Position numbers and translations under genes: made by a program | Assembly (NCBI RefSeq): GCF_016808095.1 | Contig: NC_068972.1 | Coordinates: forward strand, 21,816,289-21,880,288 | DNA: 64,000 nt | Source of the DNA: Vigna angularis | Taxonomy: Eukaryota; Streptophyta; Magnoliopsida; Fabales; Fabaceae | Direction of reading: 5' to 3' | Shown here: piece by piece, positions 36,370 through 50,370 of the stretch | Position numbering within the stretch: position 1 is the first letter of the stretch | Layout of the letters: each line of letters opens with the position of its first letter | The notes under the pieces: generated by a model | Databases searched by the model: none | What the model was told of the DNA's origin: nothing | The model's input: only the letters and a program-made list of their open reading frames with translations

Positions 36370-39000
36370 GAAGCTTTGATTGATGTAAAAGTTGATTGAT
36401 GTAAAAGTTGTGTGATTGGGGCCATTGAGGTTGTTTGACTTGAGACATATGATGATGAGGTAGCCAATGATGGTTACTTAGCCAAAAAGATTGATAAAAG
36501 TTTGCTTGGGATCATAACATGATTTGATTTTGAAATGTCAATAGTAAAAAAGATGGTTTTGGGCAATGTAGGAAGAAAGAGGAAGATTGAAAAGATGTGA
36601 TGGGAAAAGGAAAAGGCACATGACATGTTGATGATAGAATTGAAGTTGACGAGTGCCTTAGATGAGTTGGTACTTTCATCACATGGGTAGGCTAGGCTGG
36701 CAACCCTTTCTTCAAATAGTATCATCAAACATCCTTAAAGTCCAACATAACACATACACTCTTCATTTGTTTGCAAATATATGGTATCTAAGTCCTCTCT
36801 CTTAGATTTTTAGCTTTTTAGTTCAGACACTTTTCCTCAACAAACAAACCATTTACGGCACAAACAAACACTAATGCCATTTTCTTATTTGCTTTACTCA
36901 TTTTACTCTTACATTTAAACTCACTCTACATCTCATTATTTCTATTCATTCTATTTTTGTTTACTTTCATGTTCTTTTTACATTTTCTTCTTCCTATTAA
37001 GCACACCCCTCATAGGTATCCACAAATAACTATCAAATATAATATTCCAAAATTTTTAAATAAAGTAGGTTACTAAAAAATTACTTTTTAGTGATCAAAA
37101 TTCTTAACATACCTTTAATATATTATAAGTTGAGTACATCAAAATATAATAACTATAATTAATATACAATCATTTGTGTTTATTCTTATTAAAAAATAAT
37201 TATATGATCATTGTAAAAAAAGAAGAAAAAGAAACAAACACAAAGAAAGAAGAAAGATTATCAAATTCAGTATAAAGGCAATCATAACTTATTGTAAAGA
37301 TTATCACAATATATTTTTAAAATAAAAATCAATTCTTAGTTTCGTCTTTCTAGGTTTTAATTTACTACTACTACAATACATGTAGAGCATACAATTTCTA
37401 TAAAATTGGTGTCATTATGATCTTATTTTAATTCAATCATCACACTTCAGTCCTCAAGACTTAAACAAACTCTTAAGTTATTTCATTCAATGAACATTCT
37501 CAATAAATATCAGTCTTAAAACACAAAATAATTCATATTCATCAAAACCAACTATCAACATCAATTTCCACAACTCTATCTAACCAACTCATCAAATCTC
37601 AGTCCATATGGCTCAAACAACAACATACATGTAGACGCTACTTCTGAAAGATAAATATTTAGTGCAATATAAATTACCTCTAGAGGAGCATAAATTTCTT
37701 AAAGTACCACCCAGTGTCAAGTAATTGCCACCCAATGCCACAAAGTCAAGGGCTTGTTGGTTGCTTTAGTGAATTAATTTTTTAGTAAGTATAATGGGTA
37801 GATGTAGTAAACAAGTGTCGTATCTACAAAGATTTTGAAAAATAATGATGTTTATAACTTGTTTGATTTTAATAAAATAATGTTTGAGTTGTGTAAGAAT
37901 TGAAATAAAACATATTGTAATTAAAAGAGTTGAAGTATATATGATAAAGACATGTTGAGATATGATAAAGGGTGGGGAATTGTTTTTGTTTTCTTTTTTC
38001 TTTTCTTTTACTTTACTACATTTTATAATTTAAATTTTATTTTCATGTAATAAGATCACACAGATCAACATGTTTATTGTGCAACACATAAGCAGCTCTT
38101 GATGCTATTTCTAACCACTTAACGAAAAAGACTTAATTATTACGATTTTACAAAATTTAAAACTCAATTTAAACCGTTTTTACCAAGAAGATCCACTTGA
38201 GATTTCTCAACAAATGTAAGGATCATCTAAGGTTTAAACCAAAGAAAAATGGTAAACATGAAAATGTTTACAATATTATCTTCTCTTCTCGAAAGAAGCC
38301 ATCGTAAATGCTCTTCATTTTTTTTTATGCAATTAATAACATTTGTAGTATATTCTAATTTTGAGTTATATTCATAGAAAAAAAAAGAGTGATACTTTTG
38401 ACAAAGAGCACAAAAAAAAATGGAAAGAAGAGTTTAAAAACTAAAGAAATCAAGTTTGAAAACAAGTAAACGTCAATTAAATATTTTATTATTATTATTA
38501 TCATAGAACACAGGTTATTGGCTTAATCAAGTCAAGAGATTGGGTTAGAAGTCAAATCATATTAATTAATTATTAAAATAATTATAATCTTTGAATTTGC
38601 ATTTTAAAGATTATGAAATAATCAAACTATACTTTAATTTTCTTAAACAAAAGTCTCAACATATCAGTTAATTCAGAAAATAGTATAAGTAATAGAAATA
38701 TTTATTGAAACTGATTATTGGTTGGATTCAAAAAACAACTGCTGAGCTTGTTTTTATTTGATTACTAGCAAAGAGTTATTTTAGTTACTGCTAAAAATTA
38801 TTTTTATTTATGAAATTTAAAGAGTTATTCTTTAACCATATTTACATAAAACAAACTTCTCTGAGTTCATTTAATGGTTGCAATATTTTACTTAAGTTAT
38901 AAAAGACATATCAATCAAAGAGTATATATTCTTTTTTTTCTTACCGCACAAAAGAGTATATTCTTACATAAATATAATATACAGCTAATGTAGCCACGTC
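36370..39000. other. AT-rich intergenic DNA
   Basis: No genes or clear repeats seen; only low-complexity A/T-rich sequence and short chance ORFs. Confidence 0.5.
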
Positions 39001-39007
39001 ATTATTC

Positions 39008-39320
39008 AGGCTGTGTTCTTTTGTAGTGATTTGGGGAAAATGATTTGAGAGTATGATTTGAATGGATTTGAGGATAATTTTGTTGTTATTTTTTTGAGTG
39101 GATTTGTGGACAATTGAGAGTGGATTTAGAAGTAAAGTTTGTGAGTATTAGTGTAGGATTTGATTGATGTGACAGATTTAAAAAATTAGTTTAATTGATA
39201 ATAATTAAATATTACCAAAATACCCCTAATTATTAAAATAATATAAAATGATAATTGTTAATGTTATATTTAATTGTAAAAATGTTTATAAAGTGAAAAA
39301 AATAAAAAATAATTATTAAA
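39008..39320 (+). mobile_element. Possible hAT-type MITE end
   Basis: The sequence CAGGCTGTGTTCTTTTGTAG followed by GATTTG/GGATTT repeats resembles the left end of non-autonomous hAT elements in plants. I did not find a matching inverted right end, so this is tentative. Confidence 0.3.
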
Positions 39321-40237
39321 ATGTAAAAAATGGTAAAAATTAATTAAGAAACCAGTTCATCTAAATCTGGTATCGTATATTTGCTTGAAAAAAACTGTTT
39401 TATTCAACTTTAAAATAATTTGTTTTTAAGAACAAAGTTAGAAAAAAATATTGTGAAAAAAAGAAGATAATAACAGGGAACTATTCCATTGAATGCTCCA
39501 CCACACACAAATGCTCGACCACAATGTACTGTTTGTTGCAATGGGTACTCCATTTTCATCTCCAACCTCAAGATTGAAAAATGATACAAGGTTAAATATG
39601 TCATTTTAGTATGTTTCCCTTCAAATATCTGCATATGAGAGAGTGATGAAAAAAACTTACATCCCGCAAATCTCTATAATTCATTGCTTTCAAATAATAA
39701 AAAAAAGAACAACAATTTTGTTTAGAATCCGCGCTCTCAATCCTACATGAATAATAAATCTGTTCAAACGAATATAGCTTTAATAGACGTTAAAGTGAAA
39801 CAATGTTTTTTTATCTATGGAAATAAAAAATAAATGTATTTTTTTAAATCAAGAGTTCTATTATGAGTTTATATGTTAACCTTGTATAACTACGTTCAAT
39901 TCTTTTAAATAAATAAAAAATCATTTTGTATATAAATTATTCAATTTTCTACTACCCATTTCTTAGTAGAGCTGTTATCTTTGGACAATTAATTTTTTTT
40001 ATAAAAAAACAATCTAACTCTTTATTTTAATAATAAAATATTGTAGTTAAAGTTATTTAACAAGTGAATCAAGAAAAAAAACCAAATATGATGATTGAAA
40101 AAGATAAATGTATTGTAATTCTATTTTATTCTTTTAAGCATTTAGAAAATATTCATTCATCAATTATTAATTTGTTCATCTTGATACTATTTAAATTTAT
40201 AGAAATAATGTCCTTTAAAATATTAAGATAGTTAATG

Positions 40238-40324
40238 TACTGTACGGTCCTCCGATCTTAGGGGAGTCTGTCATAGGGGAGCCGGTCTTGGGATAGCCGC
40301 TCGGTCGGAAGACCGTACAGTACC
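40238..40324. mobile_element. 87-bp GC-rich hairpin insertion with 7-bp TSD
   Basis: A GC-rich island in AT-rich DNA. Its ends, TACTGTACGGTC and GACCGTACAGTA, are inverted repeats extending to about 19 bases with one or two mismatches. It is flanked by GTTAATG on both sides (40231-40237 and 40325-40331). The loop includes GGGGAG repeats and CGCTCGGTCGG. This is a foldback mini-element of unassigned family. Confidence 0.7.
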
Positions 40325-41016
40325 GTTAATGTTAGAGTTTTATAATTAGGAAAATAAAAACGTTATTAACTATAGAGATTAAATATTAAAATTATTGTAA
40401 AATTAATGAAAGTTATTACAAAGTTATGAGTAAATATAAATTTATATTTGGTAATGGTTACAACTTTTGAACATTCACATAAATCCTAAGTAATGTAAAG
40501 GTTCAAATGATGGATGAGTAATCATAATGTTCTCAGTTATTTAATTGGAATCATTTGCATTGAATATATATTATCTCTTTCTTTTTACTTTTATGTACAA
40601 TTTATTTGCTTAAATAATTTATATTAGATATTTTATAGTTTTTTCTTATTTTACTATTTAGAGTAATTTATTTATTTCTAAATATGTTCATATAAGCGTT
40701 TAATTTATAAAGATATACATACTCATGACAAATAATCTAATTATACTTCCTTTTCTTAAATACTTAGGTGATTATATTTGATTTGTTAGTATTAAATACT
40801 AAAAGAATTAATTAGATGAGATTAATAATACATATAATATAATTCATAGTGATAAAATCTATAATGAAACAGAAGATTTAAGTTCATGTTCTAGTTAAAT
40901 CAAGGACAATTAGATCATGTATATAAACATTGGACAAACAAATGGTAAATTGATCAAAGGTCTCGTTAGATTATAATATACTTAGTAAATGACTCAATTA
41001 ATTAAATGTTCTCAAT

Positions 41017-41017
<1 letters not shown>

Positions 41018-41074
<57 letters not shown>
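41018..41074. repeat. (AT)n microsatellite
   Basis: Nearly 28 AT dinucleotides in a row, just before the start of the LTR-like segment at 41089. Confidence 0.95.
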
Positions 41075-41077
<3 letters not shown>

Positions 41078-41088
41078 ATCAACTAACA

Positions 41089-42610
41089 TGTGTTGATGAG
41101 TTTCAAGCAAAATATATCAAAAGCACACTTAGTATAAAACAAATGAATTTTAAAAACTGAACCAAGAAAGAAAATGAAAATTAGACTAGTCTAGTTAGAA
41201 GTGTTGATTAGATGAGACAACAGTTAAACTAAATGTCTAAAGTCATCATATGACAAAGTCACCATACGACTCAAACATTGCATACTCAAATAAACTCAAT
41301 AGATGAGTTCATTGATCAGATGAGTCAATATAAGGCAATAAAGCTCTAGGTGAGTATTAGCATTAGACGAGTCAAGTTAACCACTAAAGCTAAAGATTAA
41401 ACATTCCTTCTAGACGAGTACTTCCATTAAATGACTTAAATGAAACGTTGATTATACGAGTAAAAGCCAATCATACATTAGATGAGTATAATAATCATTG
41501 GACAAGTTAAGACGAGTTGATCAAACTTGACTAAAAAGTTAATAAATCACCAAGTGATGCAAGAATCAAGTCTAATTTTATGAATGAAATCTAAATATTG
41601 AATCAACATAGAAAATATCAAGATCATCAAATTACAAATCAAACACCTTAATATCAATACTAACTGAAGAGTTGTTTGAAGAAATATTTAAAGAAAATCA
41701 AAATTGATTGAACATGTAATTAAAAAGAATATATTAAGCAAATCTTCTTCGATTGAAGGAGCAGATATTGGTATAATCTAGTAAACCACTCAAAAGCAAG
41801 GAAATACTTTGAAAATAAAAAAATTATGAGAGAATATCTTGAAGATCGATGCCACAACCGTAATATGATTGAAGAAATTAAAATTGAAGAAATACTGAAA
41901 AGGAATGAATAGATAATTCGAGGAGCAAATACTTTGAATGATATATCAAAATTTTTGAGTGGAACATAAATAAGATATTAAAGATATTGAAAAGAAATTC
42001 ATATGAATGTATATCAACGATCAAATTACACATCATCATTATAAATTCCAAGACCTAGATGAAAAAGAATGAAAAGAAGAAGAATGTGAGAGATATAAAA
42101 GATGAAAGAATTGAGAACAAACAAAATCGTCAAATACTTAGAAAGATTCAAATAGAAAAGACACTATGAGCTTAGAGTCAAATTTAAATTGTTGAGTGAA
42201 ATTGAGTGGAGTAATACACCATTGTAGTATCCTTCACATTGTGAAGTATATCTTATGAGCTTTATAGCACTCTCTTGTCTTAAGAGTTTGTTATTGTTTA
42301 TTTCAATAAAGAATTCATAATCTTTTAGGAGAAGATTGAGAAGGATATTTAGAGAGGTATATACTTGTTGTAATCCTGAGAGATTAATACTTGTGATACG
42401 TGGAGAGGTTGACAGTCATAGTAACATAGAGAAGTTGATCCTCGTACTAGTCAAGAAATTTGATTAGTGAAATTTCTTAAACAAGTTGTTTAAGAGAATG
42501 ATTCAACATTTGGGATGAACTTTAAAAAAAAATTGATTAATAAAATCTTTATGTGCATTCTCTTTTCTATAATTTTATCTTTTTAATATGATTATTGTGC
42601 AAATTGATTA
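41089..42610 (+). mobile_element. Decayed copia-type LTR with AGACGAGT repeats
   Basis: The segment begins TGTTGATGAGTTTCAAGCAA, reminiscent of the other copia LTR starts here. A first part (41200-41520) has about ten copies of an ARAYGAGT/AGACGAGTC motif. A later part (42230-42520) has a leader-like succession GGAGAGGTTGACAGTC, AGAGAAGTTGATCCTCG and an AAGAATTCATAATCTTTTAG block typical of an LTR R-U5 region. There is no coding region nearby. Borders are estimates. Confidence 0.4.
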
Positions 42611-43229
42611 TAAAATATCTCCCCTCTAAAGCCACATTACACACAATATGCTTTTTTTACAAAAACAGACCAAAAACATAATTAAAGACAGTTTATAATT
42701 TTATCAATAATATATAAAAATAAATTAATTACAAGAACTCAATTATCATTATAACACTTTTTGCCTTAAACATCACTAAACTTGTGAATGGTATATAACT
42801 GTTGTCCATGGTGAAAAAGACAACATTTTAAAATTGTATCTAAATGTTGTCCAAAAAAACACGACTTATTATAACAATCTAAAACAATAAATTTTAAAAA
42901 AATGCGCTTTTTGGAAAAAAATTGTTGCCTTTTGAGCAACATCCATAATAGCATACTCCAAAGTTGAAAAATTAATGTTAAACCAATGTGGGGGAGATTA
43001 GAAAATTCAACCTCTAACATCTTTTTAATATTTGATTTTTGTCTATGAGTCTGTCTTGGTTAGATTCTTATGAATTTGTTTTTGTACTTTGAACTCATAT
43101 AATTTAAAGATTTTTAAGTTGATTTTCCACCATAAATATCTCTAACTTGACCTTCTGTCTTGATTAATTTTCATATGAAAAATGATGAAAATCTAGTAAG
43201 TTATCAAACATAAATGAATACTCTCATTT

Positions 43230-43560
43230 TGTACTAAATGTTGCACAATAATCAATAAAAAAATTGTATCAATATTTTATTAATTTAACATTGAACAATG
43301 TGCACTGTCTAGTTGATATTGCAATAAGCAATTTGCATTAATATTTTATTAGTTTAGGATAAAACCAAGTGTACCATCTAATTAGAAGTGCAACAAAATA
43401 TTCGCACCAATCTCTCATTGATTTAACACTAAATAATGTTCATTATCCAATTAATTAAGCAATAAAAAGTTTGTATTGATTTCGTTTTGGTTAAGCACAA
43501 GAAAGTGTCATCTTGGTTAGACAATAAAAAGTTTGTATCCATCTATCCATACTTAAACAC
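43230..43560 (+). repeat. Degenerate tandem repeat, unit about 62-72 bp, five copies
   Basis: Five diverged units follow each other. Each has an AA-AATGT-CA-T-TC-A-TT opening, a GCAATAAAAAGTTTGTAT-like middle and a TTTTATTAATTTAACACT-like end. Best seen by aligning units at about 43230, 43294, 43361, 43434 and 43502. No coding signal. Confidence 0.6.
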
Positions 43561-43987
43561 TAATTATTATGCATCAACTGTACACTAACCCGTATGCATC
43601 AATTTATTCATTAAACATCATACATCAATCCCTATATAAAGTTTAAAAATTTCATTATTAGTAACCACTTGCTTAACTATGTATACATAAACACTAAACA
43701 TTGTATTTTCATCTTCTAAATGAGCACTAAATAGTGTTCCAAGCTTATAAACAAAGATTAGACATCATGTTTTAATTCTTGCAAACAACACTAGCATTGA
43801 GTTTTACAATATATGTGCTCAAGCTTAAAAATATATCACAAAATGATTCGCATTCTGAAGTTGAAGAATTTGTATATCAATCACACACACACAATTTTTT
43901 TAATCTCTTATAATATGAATAAATCAAATCCAAAAAATAGTATTATTATTATTTATCTTTTATCATTTTAATAACATTTTAACTAAA

Positions 43988-43989
<2 letters not shown>

Positions 43990-44043
<54 letters not shown>
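43990..44043. repeat. (TA)n microsatellite
   Basis: About 27 TA dinucleotides in gene-free DNA. Confidence 0.95.
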
Positions 44044-44048
<5 letters not shown>

Positions 44049-44295
44049 CTTCTTATAAAAGAAGTATTAATTATTTCATATCCACATCTTTATATTATTA
44101 TCATTCTTTAATCTCTTACTTCCGAATTTTTGCATGTGAACCTTTATTTGTTATTCGAATAATCTTATTCAATGATATATTTGATGTAAGGTTTTTCTGT
44201 AATATTGTCTAATTAGTGTGCTTTAATCATATCTAATTTATATTTCATTCTTTTAACAATTCTTAAATTGCTAGCAAACATTTATTTATGTTTAT

Positions 44296-46792
44296 TGTAA
44301 CATCCCAAAAATACAGTAATGAACTATATAATCGAATAATTACATTTAATAATATAGCAGATCAGTTTTATATTATACGAGAACGTACGGTCTCGGTCGA
44401 ACGGCCTTACAGAAAGAGTTCAGAATTTAACTATACAATAATACAAAACTGACCGAACGGCTTACAAAAGAAATTACCGAACGGTCATTACTAAGAAAAA
44501 GGAAGGTGATCGAACGACCACCTTACCCTAACTAAACTATGCTACTAACCGAACGTACTACGGTTCGGCCTTGACTTCAACATCGACGAGGTTCGCATCA
44601 TCCAAATTTTCTTCTTCCAGCGCATCTATCAACAGCATGTCCGCTTCTGCTCACATCCACACGGATGATCATTGCAACGATAAGATGGACGTACAAAACA
44701 AGACACGACAGAAAAACAAAGGGTAAGCTTATATAATTTAATTTTATGCATCAACATACATTTCAAACCATTCAACAAACAAGGTTCATATCATCAAACA
44801 TATTATGCGAAGCCTATTACTAGACTGACTGTCCGGATGGTATGAAATCTATGTAGCTACAAGCGTTCGTGCACCCAGGTGATGTAGTAACTGGAATACT
44901 CTCATCAGCTGCCACCTGAGGTTAGTCCTATTCGTCCAAAGTACCCCTAAGGACAGGACCTCCTACCGTTCCCACACATGACCTACCCTCCTCTACGTGA
45001 AGACGAGTACTCACGGAACATCAGGATGAACAGCCAGCTTACCATGCCCATATTCATACTTTACAAATTCAAATATCCATACATGAGTCGTTCCTCCCCG
45101 GAACGCTCGTCCATAAACCACAACCTTTCCATATCACATTTTCTTCATCTTTCACTAATACATATCTCATTTAATCACTTCGTACAAAGATTCATGAGAA
45201 TTTAAATTAACGAACGTTCAACCGAACTTAAACTGGCCGAACGCATAGAGCGAGACAGAGAGACCTTCAACTTTGAGAATGGATTTAGACCAAGGGTTGA
45301 TATCGGATTTTAAGAAAGATAGCGAGCGCAATAATATATTCCAAGAAACGATGGGACGAACGTCGATTTCAACGTTGAGCCAGTCAGAAGAACCGACTCT
45401 TGAGGACTCTATCTGAACATCAAAAGACCAGACGAAGAACAATGACTCCAGAGTGAAACCAATGAATAATAATATTTCAAGGTACGAAGAATAATACTTA
45501 GAATTATCTCGTCGGAAGAAAACGAACGTTTATGAATACTTAGTTTAGTTGAATTTAGTATCAAAATCTAAGTGACAGTCAAGGACTAGACACTATAGCG
45601 AGCGAACCCTAGAGGGCTTGAACGAATGCTCATATAAAGAATTTAGCTTAAGGAGATAGAACGAGTGCCGGGTGTGAGACCAAACACTTGTTTAGGACAA
45701 ACAATTGGGTATAAAACCAGGTGCTACTAACGAATATGAAAGAAGATGGATAATTATGCCAAGACACTATTAAAGTATTATTTAAGGATACTAAAATATT
45801 TCATAGCAGGATATCAAGACAGAACTATGCTTGGCCGAACGCTCAAGCACAAAAGTTCGAAGTGTAGACGCTCGTCCTCCACTAGGATTCTTCCCAAAGG
45901 AAAGAATCCACTACTAACCAAATTTACTATAAAACCGAACGGTTAAAGACCGTTCAGTAACGAACGTCACTTTCTTAGGGAAATTTCTTATCAGAATTAC
46001 TATTATTCAAATTCAGTTCTCAACATATAGTTTTCACACTTTTATACTTTCATACCAAAAACAATATTCCATATCTCATGCCACCAATTCATAGAATTTT
46101 CATACATTTCATGCATCATAACATAGCATAATCATTTTTCATATCAATCAAGTCAACGAACGTCCATTCAATACATAGGCATATGGATTAAATTAATAAG
46201 CTTCCCTTACCTCTAACGTGAACAATCGTACTAAATATAGGATGCGGTTTGTCTGACTATACTTCCTTCTACCCTCAAAGCTCAACCAACTCTTCAAACT
46301 AAAACATATAACAGAAAACCAGAATTGGTTCAGGCAAGAAGACAACATGCAACCAGAACTTGAGTTGCATGTATTAGAGAACGAACGGCTAAGAGGCGAG
46401 GAAACTTACCAGTTCAGAACTCGAAACTGTTTGGTTCAGAATGAAGCTCAGGACGCCGGTGACGCTTCTACGGTGCCTGAATGATGGTCGGAGGAGTAAA
46501 AAGGTGAGTTTGGGTAGAGAAAAGTTAGAGTTTCTAGTGAGAGGGAGGAGAAAATGAAAAGTTTCAGAGTTTGGGAAGGAGGGTGCATGCAGAGGAGAAT
46601 GGGACGGAAGTTTCAGAAACAATCATTTTCTTCCCACGTCCAAACGAGCGTCCGCTCTACTGCCGACACTTGTCTTCCACTATCTGATTTCAAAATCCTA
46701 GTTACTTGACACCTGGCGTCCGCGCAGAGGGTTTTGGGTGCGTTTTAATGACTCTGACAGGAGTTTTTGATGCGTTTTAATGAGGCCTGACA
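44296..46792 (-). mobile_element. 2.5-kb solo LTR, copy 2, perfect 5-bp TSD
   Basis: In minus orientation the unit starts TGTCAGGCCTCATTAAAACG and ends TTTTTGGGATGTTACA. Exactly TTTAT flanks it on both sides (44291-44295 and 46793-46797), so this is a complete insertion reduced to one LTR. It shares landmarks with copies 1 and 3: the GGTAAGGGAAGCTTATTAAT block (minus strand, about 46190-46210) and the ATGATCATTGCAACGATAAG block (44666-44685). Many CGAACG/CCGAACGG motifs are spread through 44380-44580 and 45090-45960. Length and layout suit a Ty3/gypsy LTR. Short ORFs inside are not genes. Confidence 0.85.
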
Positions 46793-47094
46793 TTTATCTT
46801 TTTAGACTTTTTATATTATCAAATAATAAAGTACATAGATGAAAGTAATAAAATTTAAACTTTTTATGCATCGATTAAAAAATTGACACACTAATTTATT
46901 TTTAACTGTCATAGAATGTAAGTGACATAAGCTTATGGCATTAAATTGAATTTATATATCAATTATAGCACTAGTTGACATAAAAAAAATACTTATAGTT
47001 ATAATTATAGCATAAAAGTTGATTTTTTTAATGATATTTCTTTTTGAATGATTTCATTTTCTTTCCTTTAGATAGTTGAAAAATTCAACATATA

Positions 47095-47560
47095 AATTTT
47101 CAAATAGACTTACAAGTTATACAAACATTAAATATAAAAATATAAATAAGTTTATATATATATATATAAACAGCATACAAAATAGAAACAAAAATCTATC
47201 ATTACATTTATAAAGATGTATAAGTTATTTTAAATACTTAAAAAAATATTAATATAAAAAGTGTCATTTTCTAGATTAATTATAATGATCATAATTAATA
47301 TAAAATTTCTGGGATTTATTCATTTTCCTTCTTAAAAAGAGTTCAAAAGTCCTAGATATAAATATACAAATATTGAAAAATTTATATATAAATATAAACA
47401 ATGTAAAAAACGAAAAATGTTTCATTGTAGTGTATATAGAAACATATATAAACCATCATAAATACTTAAAAAAATATCAATATAAAAAGCTATACCTTTT
47501 TATTTTGGTTATAGTTATAATCAATATAAAAAATTTAGTTAGGGTTATAGTTTGAGCTAT
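47095..47560 (+). repeat. Diverged direct duplication of about 200 bp
   Basis: Segments 47095-47310 and 47350-47560 share a succession of AT-rich blocks (TTTATATATAAATATAAACA, then CATAAATACTTAAAAAAATA and ATATAAAAAG), so one is probably a copy of the other. Shortly after, AAACCGGTGGGA occurs twice (47598 and 47649). Confidence 0.4.
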
Positions 47561-48433
47561 ATATTTTGAATAGAATTTTCAATATCTATGTGGGACAAAC
47601 CGGTGGGAGATTTAGTTTTATAATTTACTAAAAGATATACTTTTAGTAAACCGGTGGGACATTTTTAAGGCCAATTTATGAAGAACATATACTAAACGAT
47701 TTTCGTTATACCCTTTAATTTGTTAGTATTCCAAAAGACTATGCACTCATGACATTTGGATGATTCTCTTTGTTCTTTTTCCAATTTCAGTTTTGAGGCT
47801 AACTCTCGAAAAGTTATTAAAGATTATCGTATGTCATGAGCATTGTCAATATTTCATATGTTACTTGTGTTTCACACTCGTGTCTACCCTGACAACTAGG
47901 AATGTGACTTTCTGGAATTCAATTCAACTCTACCAGTCACACACTTTTGATCATTAATTCTTGCCATGGCAGAATGTCCCATTTCTTTTACCTTTCTAAT
48001 TTTCTTCCTTCAAAGTCATTCCAATTCCGTGCTCATCAATTTTTCATTTAATAATGAGATTCAAGTCAAAACAAAGTAGGAGAAACACACCATTCGGAAT
48101 ATCTCCCTGCACAACTTCACCAGTCAAACCTATTGCAATAAACTTAGATTTTAGAAAGGATTTATTTATAATTTTTCCGAGTCTTTATTATTTTATTTTT
48201 CAGTTACAGTATTTCTGGTCTCTGTTTTTTAATTACTGCATGCGTTTGTTTCTATTCTTTGGTTGGTTAGTGTGTCAGTTTTTATTGTTTAGTTAGATTA
48301 TAGTTTTTTTCATTTCTTTTCTTAGATTATGAACGACTATAGGTAGTTTGTTTTTTTCTTTCGAATAAGTTGTTATTTACTTCTAGTCGTTATTTAGTTT
48401 TGTAAAACGGTCCTTGACCCATTACTAGACTAT

Positions 48434-48504
48434 GCCATCACCATGAATGTAAAAAGAAAATAAGACTATTTCAAGCCATCACCATGAATGTAAAAAGAAA
48501 ATAA
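48434..48504 (+). repeat. 41-bp tandem duplication, two copies
   Basis: GCCATCACCATGAATGTAAA with the following AAGAAAATAA recurs exactly at 48434 and 48475. A recent small duplication in spacer DNA. Confidence 0.85.
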
Positions 48505-48659
48505 ACACAACCAGAAGAGACACATGGAGATTCATAAACAACTTTGAAAATGTCAAGTACAAAATAGACATCGATCACAATATCTCTTTTCTACAAACAT
48601 ATTATTTTTTGTCATATAACAATCTTGTCATATTTAAATGATATTTTAACATCAAATTT

Positions 48660-49300
48660 TTTCAACAATACTACAGATTAAATTAACTCTAATAAATAGC
48701 ACATGTAGCATAATACTTAAAGCTACAATCTTTCCATACTTGAGTTTTAAAAGAACTTTTCATTGAGATAAATATATTTTTCTCCATCCGGCACACTAGT
48801 GTAGGAGGAAAACACATTTATGTTTACACATATGTGTCTGGTAGCCCTCGAGTCTACCACTCATTTGTCCACAATGATTAAGAGTTTCACTTGTGAAATG
48901 ATTGCATCAATTGTATCTTCCTCTTCAAATATGTTTTCCTCATGAGGATTGTTGCACTGAGGTTCATGATGTTCTGATTTTCCACATACAAAGCAAGTAT
49001 CCTTCTTCTTGAAGGTAGGGTTAGATCCATTGGAACGTGAAAATTTAAATTTATATTTCTTCTTATGATCATGTTTTTTTTTCATACCCTTTTAGAGCTA
49101 ATTTTTCTTCTACCATATTTGTCTTAGATAATGTCTTAGCTCTTCCAAAAACACATTCTTTAATTGGTATCTTCAATGATGATATGAATTATATGTTTTT
49201 TTTTAATTTTTTATTAGAAGTTGTGAAATAAAATCATTAGGTAAGGCTATGTTCTCTTCTATAATATCTTTAAATATCTTGCGATACTCATTAATTTGTA
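48660..49300 (-). pseudogene. Copia gag-protease remnant, C-terminal half
   Basis: Minus-strand reading gives INEYRKIFKDIIEENIALPN, DFISQLLIK, then after breaks a basic stretch, a zinc knuckle CFVCGKSEHHEPQC (CX2CX4HX4C) at about 48990-48950, and a protease start resembling WVVDSRATRHIC (about 48850), with the catalytic D-S-G changed to D-S-R. The gag N-terminal half is at 58990-59400, on the far side of a 9.7-kb insertion. Stops show it is dead. Confidence 0.7.
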
Positions 49301-50370
49301 TCTTGTGTTAGCAACAAGGCTGAATTGAAGACAAAAGAGTTTTGATGATGAAGCTAACCTTGAGATTGAAGATTAGAGAAATTCTTATTCAATTAAAGCT
49401 TTTGTTTTTATCTATTTGTAATTGTACTCTAGACTTAGCTTTGGTATTTTAAACTTAGCTTTGCAAGATCACAACAAGTTAAAGAGAGCTCAAGATTAAA
49501 TCATTTTTTTCAAAAAACGTACTGGAATAATCGATTATCACTTGGGATAATCAATTATCCCAGTAAAGAACAGAAATGAGAATGCTCTCTACAATAATCG
49601 ATTATCTCAGGAAAAATATTTTGAAAAGGTTCGTAGATAATCAATTATCACTTGAGATAATCGATTATCCACGACAGTTGCAAGAAGACCCTTGAGCTTT
49701 TGGCCTATTTTTAAACTAAGCCTATATATACATTTCTAAGCTCTTCTAAAGTTACAAAAACTTAAAACCATTTTGAGAACTACGTACTTTATCTGAACTC
49801 TCTGTGTTTTAAGTGAGCTTAAGAAACTTGGTGCTAAGTGGAAGTAAGTGATGGTCTTAATCACTAGTACAAAAATCACGTACAATGTCGAATATTTTGG
49901 GCTTTTAACGGCGAATTTGCGAACAACGTCATATGACGTTAAATTGACGTCGAATTTAAAAAATTCGACCTCATCGAATTTTGTCAATATACGACGTTAA
50001 CTTAACGTCGAATTTTGTCAATACACGACATTAATCATTTTTTTTATTTTTTTAATTAATTGTCATCCATTTTTACAACTCTACGAGACCTGAAAAGCAA
50101 AAAAACAACAAATTTCAGTTTTGGTATTTTATAAAGCAAGAATTATGAACGTAAACAACAATAATCAACAACAAAAAAGTTCAATTAAACAACAACAAAC
50201 AAGTTCAACCAAACAACAACAAACAAGTTCAACAAAAAAAAAAACAACAAACAAATTCAACAAATAAGTTCTTCAAAATGAAAACAAAAACTAACCTTCA
50301 AAAGGTGAGTTCGTCGAAATAAAGTGTCGTCACTAGTGACAGAGAAAGCAGAATGCGCCTATGAAGGATA

